Shown: positions 33,575-42,199 of the stretch, piece by piece
How the letters are laid out: each line of letters opens with the position of its first letter
Position numbering within the stretch: position 1 is the first letter of the stretch
Origin: JAEUIX01 sp964611125
Lineage (GTDB): Bacteria; Planctomycetota; Phycisphaerae; Phycisphaerales; UBA1924
Assembly: GCA_964611125.1 (NCBI GenBank)
Contig: CAZSZO010000010.1
Location: 1-64,000, forward strand
Reading direction: 5' to 3'
Length of the DNA: 64,000 nt
The notes under the pieces: generated by a model
Database searches by the model: none
What the model saw: the letters and a program-made list of their open reading frames with translations, nothing else
What the model was told of the DNA's origin: nothing
Made by a program: the position numbers and the translations under genes

Positions 33575-35320
33575 TCACCAGGACCGTATCGGGACGGTCA
33601 GTCTCTGCGCATCAGCGCAGCCTTGAGCCTCGGGATAGCCGGAATCGGCGTGCCGGAAGACGCCCATGGCGGGGTCGTTGGTGAGGACGTTCTGGAGCCT
33701 GCGGGCGGCCTCGGGGGTGCCGTCGGCGACGATGACCTGCCCGGCGTGCTGACTGAAGCCGATGCCCACGCCGCCGCCGTGGTGGAAGCTGACCCAACTG
33801 GCGCCGCTGGCGATATTGACGGCGAAGTTGAGGATGGCCCAATCGCTGATGGCGTCGGAGCCATCCTTCATAGCTTCGGTTTCGCGGTTGGGGCTGGCGA
33901 CGCTGCCGCAATCGAGGTGATCGCGTCCGATGACGATGGGGGCCTTGACCTGGCCGGTTCGGACGAGCTCGTTGAAGATCTGGCCGGCCTTGGCGCGCTC
34001 GCCCTGGCCCAGCCAGCAGATGCGGGCGGGCAGGCCCTGGAAGGCGATGCGCTCGGCGGCGAGGCGGAGCCAGCGCTGAAGGCCGGCGTTGTTCGGAAAG
34101 GCCTTGATGAGGGCCTGATCGGTGACGGTGATGTCGGCGGGGTCGCCGGAGAGGGCCACCCAGCGGAACGGGCCGCGCCCGACGCAGAACTGAGGGCGGA
34201 TGAAGGCGGGGACGAAACCGGGGAAGGCGAAGGCCTTGTCGAAGCCGTTGTCATAGGCGCGCTGGCGGATGTTGTTGCCGTAGTCGAAGGTGACGGCGCC
34301 GCGGTTCATGAGCTCGACCATGGCGCGGACGTGGCGGGTCATGGTGTCGGTGGAGAAGTGCTCATACTCGGCGCGGGAGACGCGGCGGAGCTGATCGGCC
34401 TCGTCAACGGTGACGTGCAGGGGAACGTAGCTGAGCACATCATGGGCGCTGGTCTGGTCGGTGAGGGCGTCGACACGGATGTGGCGGGCGAGGAGGCGTT
34501 CGAGCAACTCGACGGCGTTGCAGGGAACGCCGACGCTGACGGCGCTGCGGGCGGCGACCAGTTGGAGGGCGCGATCGATGGCGGAATCGACATCGTCGAC
34601 GATCTCGTCGAGATAGCGGTCCTTCTGGCGGCGGAGGAGGCAGCGGCGATCGACATCGGCGATCAGGCAGACGCCGCCGTTCATGGTGACGGCGAGGGGC
34701 TGGGCGCCGCCCATGCCGCCGCAGCCGGCGGTGACGCACAGGCGGCCTTCCAGCGAGCCGCCGAAGTGGCGGCGGGCGCACTCGGCGAAGGTCTCGTACG
34801 TCCCCTGAACGATGCCCTGGGTGCCGATGTAGATCCAGGAGCCGGCGGTCATCTGGCCGTACATGATCAGGCCCTTAGCGGCGAGCTGATCGAAGTGCTC
34901 CTGGGTGGCCCAGTGGGGGACGAGGTTGCTGTTGGCGATCAGGACGCGCGGGGCGTCGGCGTGGGTCTTGATGACGCCGACGGGCTTGCCGGACTGCACG
35001 AGCAGGGTCTCGTCGGCCTCCAGGGCCTTGAGCGAGGCGACGATGGCGTCGAAGGCGGGCCAGGAGCGGGCGGCCTGACCGCGACCGCCGTAGACGACGA
35101 GGGCGTCGGGGCGCTCGGCGACCTCGGGATCGAGGTTGTTCATGAGCATCCGCAGGGCGGCCTCGGCCTGCCAGGTCTTGCAGGTGAGCTTGGCGCCGCG
35201 GGGCGCGCGAACGGTGCGGGCCCCGGGGAGCGAGGCGGGGAAGGCGCCGCCGGCGCGAGCAGGAACGGCCGCGCGAGCAGGAACTGAGGGCTTGACCGTG
35301 GCGATGCTGGCGGATGGCAT
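33575..35320 (-). CDS. hutU: Urocanate hydratase HutU
   Basis: Second enzyme of histidine degradation (urocanate to imidazolonepropionate), 581 residues with tightly bound NAD. The glycine-rich NAD motif TAGCGGMGGAQP, GQMTAGSWIYIGTQGI and GSVASPNRETEAMKDGSDA are all family signatures. The first 28 residues are Ala/Pro-rich and not conserved. ATG 35320 has GGAGAG placed well upstream on the minus strand; an in-frame start at 35407 would be unusually long. hutH lies 1.9 kb away on the same strand, separated by an opposite-strand gene; hutI and hutG are not in the window. Confidence 0.96.
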   Translation of the reverse strand: MPSASIATVKPSVPARAAVPARAGGAFPASLPGARTVRAPRGAKLTCKTWQAEAALRMLMNNLDPEVAERPDALVVYGGRGQAARSWPAFDAIVASLKALEADETLLVQSGKPVGVIKTHADAPRVLIANSNLVPHWATQEHFDQLAAKGLIMYGQMTAGSWIYIGTQGIVQGTYETFAECARRHFGGSLEGRLCVTAGCGGMGGAQPLAVTMNGGVCLIADVDRRCLLRRQKDRYLDEIVDDVDSAIDRALQLVAARSAVSVGVPCNAVELLERLLARHIRVDALTDQTSAHDVLSYVPLHVTVDEADQLRRVSRAEYEHFSTDTMTRHVRAMVELMNRGAVTFDYGNNIRQRAYDNGFDKAFAFPGFVPAFIRPQFCVGRGPFRWVALSGDPADITVTDQALIKAFPNNAGLQRWLRLAAERIAFQGLPARICWLGQGERAKAGQIFNELVRTGQVKAPIVIGRDHLDCGSVASPNRETEAMKDGSDAISDWAILNFAVNIASGASWVSFHHGGGVGIGFSQHAGQVIVADGTPEAARRLQNVLTNDPAMGVFRHADSGYPEAQGCADAQRLTVPIRSW

Positions 35321-35329
35321 GATGATCTC

Positions 35330-35349
35330 TCCGACGTGGTTCCGACGTG
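35330..35349. promoter_or_regulatory. Direct repeat TCCGACGTG x2 overlapping the hutU ribosome site
   Basis: The 9-mer TCCGACGTG occurs at 35330-35338 and again at 35341-35349, an 11-base period (one helical turn), just upstream of hutU and overlapping its Shine-Dalgarno. It could be a regulator site for hutU or for the divergent hydrolase gene. No protein is known to bind it, and the remainder of the 288-base divergent region shows no clear -10/-35 pair. Confidence 0.3.
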
Positions 35350-35608
35350 CCGGAACGCCCTTCCTGACGGTCGGGCTGCCTGCCTGCTGGTGCGGGGGCG
35401 ACGACAAGGTGTTGTACCGCGCCGAGGCGTGGTGCTCAAGCAGGTATCGGCATTTCGGCGGGCGAAATCTACAGTCGAACCGTCCGCGATTCGGCCCAGC
35501 GGGCTGCCTTCACGCCGAAGGGGGCGGCGGATCGACCGGGCTGCGGAGAAAGGACGGCGCGCCGGGGAGCGCGGGGCGGGCGGAGACATCTGGGCTTACG
35601 CTCCGGGC

Positions 35609-37192
35609 ATGACGCCTGCATTCACTTCGCGCCCGGTCCGCGCCTGCCGCTTCATACCGGGGATCAACTCAGTACGCGCGTGGGCGGCCTTGCTGGGCTT
35701 GCGCCTGGCCGGGGCCGGGGCGGGCGCAGTGGGGGCAGTGGGGGGGATGGCGGGGTGCTGGTCAACCACGGCGCGGGACCAGGCCATCGCCCCGGGGCTG
35801 GACGGTGGCGGTGGTCCGGTGGTGGCGCCCGAGGACTGGCCCGCGCGGTCGAGTGAGCGGCTGGCGGGTGTGGTGGAAGGGACGCCCAAGGCGTTCAACC
35901 CGTTCGCATCGCGGATCCTTGTGGATGGGCGACCGCCCTTCAAGCCGGAGTTTGACCCCTTCGGCTACTACTCGATCCCGCATGTGGGGGTGCACGGGAT
36001 GGGGGTGCTGCGGGTGATCACGGCACGGGGCATCACGATCCAAGTGGACGAAAGCGAAACCCCGGGCGGTCCGCCACGGGTGAGCGTACAGCCGGCTGCG
36101 ACTGATGAGCTGTTCCGGTTCGTTTCATTCTCGACGCTGCCGAACCGGCCGGTGACATCGGTCGATCTGGTGGCGGGGGGCTCGGGCCCGGTGGTGGGGG
36201 CCCTGCGGGCGCTGCGGCGCGACTTGTCGAACATGGCGATACCCGACGCGGACATCGCCGGGCCGCGGATGCTGACAGAGGGGATCGCGGCGTATATCGC
36301 GACGCCGCCGGCGGGGACGCCGGTGCGAGGGATGATCGTGCACCTGGGCGGGACGGGCAGCAGCCGGTTCGAGGCGCCGCTGGTGGGCCGGCTGGCCAAG
36401 GCGGGCTGGAACGTGCTCTCAATGCCCTTTGTCGGGGTGACGGGTGGGTACACGACGAGCTTCGTGATGAAGCACAAGGGCCAGTTGCCGGAGGAGGCGA
36501 CGGTGGTGATGCCGTCGCCCAGCACGGCGCCATACCGCGACCCGATCACGTCGCCGGGGCTCTCGCTGAACTTCGCCGGGGTGATCGAGACATTCAGCAC
36601 GCCCGAGCAACTGGGCGAACGGCTGGCGGCGATCACCGACGATCGGGTGGCGGAACCGGCGTACATGATCGAGGCGGTGCTTGAGTATCTGGCGCAGGAG
36701 CGGCCGGACATCGTGCGGGCGCCGCTGGCGCTGCTGGGCTGCTCGGCGGGGGCCCTGGTCGCGCCGGCGGTGGCGGCGCGCCTGCCGGGCCGATTTGATG
36801 CCGCGGTGCTGGTGGGCGGGGGCTGCAACCTGCTGGATATCGGCCTGCGCACGGCGCTTTCGGATGCGCGGCCGCCGATCGTCTGGGACCGGCAAGAGGA
36901 TGAGGAGGACCAGCAGGCCCGGGCGGTGGCGGCGTATGCCCGGGCGACCCGGCTCGACCCGCTGCACACGGCGCGGGCGCTGCGGGGCACGCCGACGCTG
37001 ATGCTGCACGCCACGTATGACCGGATCATCCCGGCGGAGCGGGGGCTTGAGCTGTGGGACTTGCTGGGGCGGCCGGAGCGGCGCAACCTGCTGGGCGGGC
37101 ACGAGGGGCTGTTCCTGACCCTGGCCGATCAGGACGACGTCATCGACGGCTGGCTGAGCCGCACGCTGAACGTTCCGGCGGCGGCCAAGTAG
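35609..37192 (+). CDS. Lipoprotein with alpha/beta-hydrolase fold
   Basis: A 527-residue protein with a signal peptide ending in the lipobox GMAGC, so it should be anchored to a membrane on the outside. About 200 residues of unrecognised N-terminal region precede an alpha/beta-hydrolase core: oxyanion region IVHLGGTGSSRFE, nucleophile elbow LLGCSAGAL (GxSxG), Asp in MLHATYDRIIPAE and His in LLGGHEGLF. The order Ser-Asp-His is correct for an active esterase, lipase or peptidase. Substrate unknown. It lies between hutU and hutH but on the opposite strand, nine bases from the convergent end of hutH. Confidence 0.78.
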   Translation: MTPAFTSRPVRACRFIPGINSVRAWAALLGLRLAGAGAGAVGAVGGMAGCWSTTARDQAIAPGLDGGGGPVVAPEDWPARSSERLAGVVEGTPKAFNPFASRILVDGRPPFKPEFDPFGYYSIPHVGVHGMGVLRVITARGITIQVDESETPGGPPRVSVQPAATDELFRFVSFSTLPNRPVTSVDLVAGGSGPVVGALRALRRDLSNMAIPDADIAGPRMLTEGIAAYIATPPAGTPVRGMIVHLGGTGSSRFEAPLVGRLAKAGWNVLSMPFVGVTGGYTTSFVMKHKGQLPEEATVVMPSPSTAPYRDPITSPGLSLNFAGVIETFSTPEQLGERLAAITDDRVAEPAYMIEAVLEYLAQERPDIVRAPLALLGCSAGALVAPAVAARLPGRFDAAVLVGGGCNLLDIGLRTALSDARPPIVWDRQEDEEDQQARAVAAYARATRLDPLHTARALRGTPTLMLHATYDRIIPAERGLELWDLLGRPERRNLLGGHEGLFLTLADQDDVIDGWLSRTLNVPAAAK

Positions 37193-37201
37193 ACTGCTCT
37201 T

Positions 37202-38851
37202 TCAGAGCAGGCGCGAAGGGGTGAGGTGGCCGAGGCGGATGAGTTCGGCGATGGCTTCGATATCGGCGGTCAGCGGCCGGTCATCGGTGAGGGGGCGGAC
37301 GGCCTTGCGGATGACGGCGTGAGCCGCCTCAACGCCCGCGCCTGACTTGAGCGGGCGATGGAACTCAAGGCCCTGGGCGGCGCAGAGAAACTCGATGGCG
37401 ACGGTCTGGCGGGCCAGCTCGACAGCCCGCTCAGCCTTCGCGGCGGCGCGGGGCCCGAAGCTGTTGTAGTCCTCCATGCCTGCGCTGGTGGGGATGTTGG
37501 CGACGCTGGCCGGCGCGGCGAGGCCGACGAGCTCGTTGACGCAGGCGGCGGCGGTGTACTGGGCGATCATCAGGCCGCTCTGCAGGCCCGGCCGCGGGGC
37601 GAGGAAGGGCTTGAGGTTCGACTCAGGCTCGAAGGCGCCGGTCATCAGGTAGGTGCGGCGTTCGCTGATCCCGGCGAGGTGGCAAATGTGGATGGCCAGG
37701 CAATCGAGGGGGATGGCGAGAGGGGCGCCGTGAAAGTTGGCGCCGGAGATGATGGCGTCATCGGCGGAGGTTGCGCGGAACTCTTCGAGCGCGCCGGTCC
37801 AGTGCGGGCAGAGCTGGGCGCCTTTGGGGAAAACGAGGGGATTGTCGGTGACGGCGCCGAGTTCCTGGGTGATCCGGAGCTGGAACTCGCCGACGAAATC
37901 GCTGACCACGCCCAGGACAGTGGGGGCGGCCCGCAGGCTGTAGGGGTCCTGCACGCGGGGGTCGTTGTCGCGGTGGCTGGTGCGGATGGCCGAATCGCGG
38001 AGGAGCGAGCGGAGGGTTTCGCAGACGGCGGCGCCGCCGGCGAGCTGGTTGCGGGCCAGGTAGAGGCGGTGATCGAGGAAATCGTGCGACGCCCGGCACG
38101 CGTCGATGGACATGGCCAGGGCGACGGTGGCGGAGTCGAGGAGGCGTTCGTAGTCCTCGGCCAGGAGGGCCGCCCGGGCGGCCATGAGGTGCGTGCCGTT
38201 GATGAGGGCGAGGCCCTCCTTGGCGGCGAGCTCGAGCGGGCGGATGCCGGCGCGCTTGAGGGCTCGGTCGCCAGGGATGGGCTCGCCCGGGTGGGATGCG
38301 GGGCGCCCCGAACGCTCCGTGAAGGCCTGGCCTTCACCGATGGCGACGAGGGCGGCGGCGGCGAGGGGGGCGAGATCGCCTGAGGCGCCGACGCTGCCGA
38401 CGCTGGGGACGACGGGGGTGATCCCGGCGTTGAGCATCGCGACGATGGTCTCTGCGACGACGGGTCGGACGCCGCTGAAGCCGCGGGCGAGGCTGCCGGC
38501 CAGCAGGAGCATCATGGCGCGGACGATCTCGACTGGGAGCGGCGACCCGACGCCCGCAGCGTGGGAGCGGACGAGGTTGCGCTGCAGCGTGGCGAGGTCG
38601 GCGGCGCTGATGCGCTGCTGAGAGAGCGAACCGAAACCGGTGTTGATGCCGTAATGGGCCAAGCCGTCGGTGGTGGCGTGGTCAACGACGCGGCGGGAGG
38701 CGGCCATGCGCTTGACTGAAGCCGGGGCGATCCGGACCGAGCGCCAGGCGCGGGCGACGGCGACCACGTCGGCGACGGCGAACTCGCCGCCGTCCAGGGT
38801 CAGGGGCGCGGGGACGACCGGAGTACGGCGGTTCGAACGAGGGTGGGCCAT
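37202..38851 (-). CDS. hutH: Histidine ammonia-lyase HutH
   Basis: First enzyme of histidine degradation (histidine to urocanate and ammonia), 549 residues. The MIO prosthetic group forms from Ala-Ser-Gly in GSVGASGDLAPLA. The active-site Tyr is in HYGINTGFGSLS; other family motifs are HRDNDPRVQDPYSLRA, GNFHGAP-like SGANFHGAPLAIP and PTSAGMEDYNSFG. ATG 38851 (MAHPRSN) was chosen; about 25 non-conserved residues precede the fold. It would feed hutU on the same strand, but the two are not contiguous. Confidence 0.96.
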   Translation of the reverse strand: MAHPRSNRRTPVVPAPLTLDGGEFAVADVVAVARAWRSVRIAPASVKRMAASRRVVDHATTDGLAHYGINTGFGSLSQQRISAADLATLQRNLVRSHAAGVGSPLPVEIVRAMMLLLAGSLARGFSGVRPVVAETIVAMLNAGITPVVPSVGSVGASGDLAPLAAAALVAIGEGQAFTERSGRPASHPGEPIPGDRALKRAGIRPLELAAKEGLALINGTHLMAARAALLAEDYERLLDSATVALAMSIDACRASHDFLDHRLYLARNQLAGGAAVCETLRSLLRDSAIRTSHRDNDPRVQDPYSLRAAPTVLGVVSDFVGEFQLRITQELGAVTDNPLVFPKGAQLCPHWTGALEEFRATSADDAIISGANFHGAPLAIPLDCLAIHICHLAGISERRTYLMTGAFEPESNLKPFLAPRPGLQSGLMIAQYTAAACVNELVGLAAPASVANIPTSAGMEDYNSFGPRAAAKAERAVELARQTVAIEFLCAAQGLEFHRPLKSGAGVEAAHAVIRKAVRPLTDDRPLTADIEAIAELIRLGHLTPSRLL

Positions 38852-38906
38852 AGACAGGGATGGTGACCACCCGGGGGTCGAAAGGCAAGAGACGAGCGGC
38901 GGTCCA

Positions 38907-41192
38907 TCAGCACCCGGCGAAGTACGCGGTGATGTAGTCCGACAGGTCGTCGGGGTCGGTGTTGCCGTCGCCCGAGTAATCGGCTTCGGCGCAGGGCGGG
39001 GTGGTGAAGTAGCAGGTGATGAAGTCGCTGAGGTCATCGGGATCGAGGGATCCGTCGTCGTTGAAGTCCGCGGGGCAGGTAACAACGCTGAGGAACACCA
39101 GGCTCGAGTTCAAGACGCCGCACGCCTTGGTGAGGCGTGCTACGACAATCGCGGTGGAGCGGACGTTGCTCATGTTGAGGGTGCGGGTGGTGGCGCCGGA
39201 GACGAAGCTGCCGTCGGGCTGAAGGCCGTTGCTGATGAGGACGCCGTTGCGCAACCACTGGTAGGCGACCGGGCCGACGCCGAAACCGGCGGTGACCTGG
39301 AACTGTGCGGAGCCGCCGCGGATGACTTCGAGCGCGTCGGGCTGATTGATGATCGATGGGGGGGTGCAGGCGTTGTCCCAGCTGACGAGGGCTGCGCGGA
39401 CCTGGTCGCGGAAGAGGTCGGGGAAGGCGTTGAGGGCCTCGCTGGAGGTGTTGTCGTTGGGGGCGAAGTCGATGAGGGTGGCGCCGACGAATTCGCGGTT
39501 GGTGATGACGTCGCTGGTGTCTTTGAAAGGGAGGCGCATCCAGCCGGCAAGGGACTTGGCGTGGAAGAACGCGGTCTGGCCCGGGCAGCCGGCGATCTGG
39601 TAGCCGCCGCCCTTGCGGACGTGGTAGGTTCGGTCGGTGAAGTCTTCGAGTTCCGCGGCGGTGAGGTCGAGGCCGGCGGATTCGTCGGCGATCAACTGGC
39701 GCATGGTCAGGTACGCGCCGTCGAAACGATCGGGATCGTCGAGGGTGGTCGCGTCGCGAGAGTCCTCCATGGCGCTGTAGAAGTACTCCTGCCAGGTGTT
39801 GTCGAACAGGGACCCGTCGGCGACGCGTTCGAAGAGCTGGCAGATTTCGCGCGGGGTGAGGACGTTGAACTGGAAGTCGCAGTCGAGGCAGCCCAGGGGG
39901 GTGCCGTTGATGACGCTCTGCGTGAGCCCGACGGGCCCGCGGAGGTAGTTGTTGATGTTGGTTCGGCCGTAGCGGAGTTGGATCTCCCGCGTCGCGTTGT
40001 TGTCGGAGCGCTCCATCATTCGGCGGAGGACGCGGTTGACGGTTTCGGTGGCGCTGGCCCCCGGGGGGGAGCCGGTGGTGGGGCACTCGTCGGGGTTGCT
40101 GATGTCGTCGTTGAGGAGGGTCGCGGCGACGGAATCGGCGCCGGACGCGAAGCGGCTGACGGCATAGACGAGGTGAGCGGCTTTGATCAGGCTGGCGGGC
40201 TCAAAGGGGCGGTCGGCGTTGAGGGAGGCGAGAACGGGCCCGCCGACTTCCTTGAAATAAAGGCCCACATGGGCCTCCGTGCCGCGGTTGCTGTCGACGC
40301 GGTCGCGCATGAACTCGCCCGCGCGGGTAGTCAGGGCGTTGCTGTTGTTGATCATGACGACCGCGAAGAGGTCGCCGGAACCGTCGAAGGAATCGAATCG
40401 CTCCATGCTGACGAGGCGTGAGCCGGTGGAGCCCAGGCGTTCGCTGATCTGCTGCGGGGTGAGCTGGGTGTAGAACCACCAGGGGGTGCCGTCGTTCTGG
40501 ATGGCGACACCCGAGACGCGCCGGGCGGCCTCGCTGTGCACAGTCATGGAGACGAGGCGCTGCCCCGTAAGGCGGTTGCCCAGGGCGGTGCGCATTTCGC
40601 TGGCGGCTTTGTCAAAGTGAACGGCGAAGTCGCGTTGCTCGGAGCCGGTGTTCTGCACGGTGACCATGCTGTAGCGGCGCTCGCCGCCGAAGGTGTAGGC
40701 GTTAAGGTCGATGGGGCGCAGGGAGGGGTTGGCGCTGAGATGGGACTGGATGCCCGCGATGGACCGGTTAAAGACCCACGTCCAGCCGCGCTGCTCGGGG
40801 CCGGTGTTGTCGATGCCGATGCCGGCGAAGTTGACCTCCGCGCCGTTGGCATACGGGTCGACATCCATCAGCCGGCGGCCGGTGAGGGTGAGCACCGTGT
40901 TCATCGTCGATTCGGTCTGGTTGTAGATTGCGGCGGGGTTCGGGTTGGCGAAGGCGCCCGAATCCTGCACGTAGACGATGTCGTACTGGTTGCTGGCGAT
41001 GCGGACGATGCTGATGGGTCGGAAGCCCGCCTCGATGTCGGCGGCGATGGTGGCCTGCGGCGCGGCAAAGCGGTAACTCCACCCCCTGTTCACGCCGGCG
41101 AGTTCACGTCCCGGATCGGCGCTGGCGGCGCCGCAGGCGGATAGCACGGCGGCCGTGACAAGACGACCGGCTTTGCACATGTGGCGATTCAT
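38907..41192 (-). CDS. Secreted multidomain serine hydrolase (class A beta-lactamase fold) with EF-hand-like C-terminal tag
   Basis: A 761-residue exported protein. After a signal peptide (VTAAVLSACGAASA) come about 250 residues of repeated units of about 50 (each with a V-x-I-x-N/D-x-G core) resembling bacterial tandem repeat domain 1. The catalytic domain follows, with SLIK (Ser-x-x-Lys), SDNN (the SDN motif) and KGG (the KTG position), the class A beta-lactamase/transpeptidase set. An Ig-like segment (SAQFQVTAGFGVGPVAYQW) and two Ca-binding loops with DPDDLSDFI and DPDDLSDYI close the protein. It may be a carboxypeptidase or esterase rather than a true beta-lactamase. The 224 bases upstream contain the dif candidate. 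Confidence 0.82.
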   Translation of the reverse strand: MNRHMCKAGRLVTAAVLSACGAASADPGRELAGVNRGWSYRFAAPQATIAADIEAGFRPISIVRIASNQYDIVYVQDSGAFANPNPAAIYNQTESTMNTVLTLTGRRLMDVDPYANGAEVNFAGIGIDNTGPEQRGWTWVFNRSIAGIQSHLSANPSLRPIDLNAYTFGGERRYSMVTVQNTGSEQRDFAVHFDKAASEMRTALGNRLTGQRLVSMTVHSEAARRVSGVAIQNDGTPWWFYTQLTPQQISERLGSTGSRLVSMERFDSFDGSGDLFAVVMINNSNALTTRAGEFMRDRVDSNRGTEAHVGLYFKEVGGPVLASLNADRPFEPASLIKAAHLVYAVSRFASGADSVAATLLNDDISNPDECPTTGSPPGASATETVNRVLRRMMERSDNNATREIQLRYGRTNINNYLRGPVGLTQSVINGTPLGCLDCDFQFNVLTPREICQLFERVADGSLFDNTWQEYFYSAMEDSRDATTLDDPDRFDGAYLTMRQLIADESAGLDLTAAELEDFTDRTYHVRKGGGYQIAGCPGQTAFFHAKSLAGWMRLPFKDTSDVITNREFVGATLIDFAPNDNTSSEALNAFPDLFRDQVRAALVSWDNACTPPSIINQPDALEVIRGGSAQFQVTAGFGVGPVAYQWLRNGVLISNGLQPDGSFVSGATTRTLNMSNVRSTAIVVARLTKACGVLNSSLVFLSVVTCPADFNDDGSLDPDDLSDFITCYFTTPPCAEADYSGDGNTDPDDLSDYITAYFAGC

Positions 41193-41335
41193 TTCCCGCT
41201 CTCCCGTTTGGGCCTCAAGACGACGACCATACAGGGATAAGCGAGGATGCGGCCGGCAGGGGTTAAGGAATTGGCCCGGGAGCCCGGGAGCCCGGTCATG
41301 GCCTGTCGCTGGGTCGCCCTTGGCCCCCCACCCCT

Positions 41336-41363
41336 ACCGCCGATAATACATGTTATGTAAAAC
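41336..41363. other. dif: Candidate dif site (XerC/XerD chromosome dimer resolution)
   Basis: Intergenic 28-bp sequence with dif architecture: an 11-bp XerC arm ACCGCCGATAA, a 6-bp centre TACATG, and an 11-bp XerD arm TTATGTAAAAC. Aligned by eye it matches the B. subtilis dif at 20 of 28 positions and the E. coli dif at 18 of 28, with the XerD arm best conserved, as is usual. Its low GC stands out sharply here. The + strand changes from G-rich to mainly C-rich around this point, as expected at a replication terminus. The other 196 bases of the gap 41193-41416 contain a weak GGGGGC/GCCCCC hairpin (41376-41397) and nothing else. Confidence 0.75.
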
Positions 41364-41416
41364 AGCGTTACGCGTGGGGGCTGCCGGGGGGGCCCCCATC
41401 CTTGCCGATCCCATCC

Positions 41417-42178
41417 TCACGGTCCGCGGAGCTGGGCGATCGCCCCGTCGAAGGCCTCCAGGCAGCGCTCCAGCTCAAAGTACTGGTCGGGGGCCTGGTC
41501 CAGGCGGCTCTCCTTCCCCAGCAGCTCGAGCTGCTTGGCGCAGGCGAACGCGGCGGTGGCGAAGAACGTGCCCAGCGTGCCCGCGAGCTTGTGGGCGGAC
41601 TTCTCGAGCGCCGGCGCCTCGCGGCGGGTAATGGCCCGGCGGATCGACTCGAGATGGCCGGCGCGGTTCCTGGCGAAGACGGCCAGCAGATCGCCGAGCA
41701 GGTCCTTGTCGCCGCCCAGGTTGTCCATGAGGGCGGCGACGTCGAGGACCTGGGCGGGGGCCGGGCCGCCTGCGGGCCTGGCGGCCACCTTGCCTTCGAG
41801 GAGGCGATCGAGCAGATCGAAGAGTTCCTGCCGCTGGATGGGCTTGGAGATGTAGCTGTCCATGCCGGCGGCGATGCACTTTTCGCGGTCGCCGGCCATG
41901 GCGTGGGCGGTCATGGCGACAATCGGCGTCGTGGCCGGGGCGATGGTCCGGCGGATCTCGGCGGTGGCCTGGTAGCCATCCATCTCGGGCATCTGGACAT
42001 CCATGAAGATCACGTCGAAAGGCTCGCCCAGGGCCTTGGAGACGACCTCACGCCCGTCGGAGGCGAGCGTGACGACATAGCCGCGGCGCTCCAGGATGCG
42101 CTTGATGGCCTCCTGGTTCACCGGGTTGTCCTCGGCGACGAGGAGCCTGCCGGTGCGCTGTGCTGCGGGGTCGGGCAC
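41417..42178 (-). CDS. Response regulator receiver domain fused to histidine phosphotransfer (HPt) domain
   Basis: A 253-residue cytoplasmic phosphorelay protein. The REC domain (about 10-130) opens with LLVAEDNPVNQEAI, has the phospho-acceptor Asp in IFMDVQMPEMDG, Thr in VAMTAHA and Lys in YISKPI. An HPt domain (about 145-250) follows, with the phospho-His in EKSAHKLAGTLG. REC-HPt tails normally end hybrid histidine kinases; as a separate protein it needs an external kinase, none of which is in the window. It lies 21 bases downstream of the REC-metallo-beta-lactamase gene and is probably cotranscribed. Confidence 0.93.
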   Translation of the reverse strand: MPDPAAQRTGRLLVAEDNPVNQEAIKRILERRGYVVTLASDGREVVSKALGEPFDVIFMDVQMPEMDGYQATAEIRRTIAPATTPIVAMTAHAMAGDREKCIAAGMDSYISKPIQRQELFDLLDRLLEGKVAARPAGGPAPAQVLDVAALMDNLGGDKDLLGDLLAVFARNRAGHLESIRRAITRREAPALEKSAHKLAGTLGTFFATAAFACAKQLELLGKESRLDQAPDQYFELERCLEAFDGAIAQLRGP

Positions 42179-42199
42179 GGGGGTCCTCCAGTCCTTTCC

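Noticed and set aside
35321..35407. Longer hutU start
   Set aside because: The extension is not conserved-looking, and ATG 35320 has a good GGAGAG ribosome site.
38670..40421. 583-codon open frame on the + strand across hutH start and the serine hydrolase
   Set aside because: It spans two genuine minus-strand genes and has Gly/Ala/Val-rich antisense composition.
41376..41397. Hairpin GGGGGC/GCCCCC as terminator of the REC-HPt gene
   Set aside because: The stem is only six pairs with a 10-base G-rich loop and has no adjacent T run on the minus strand.
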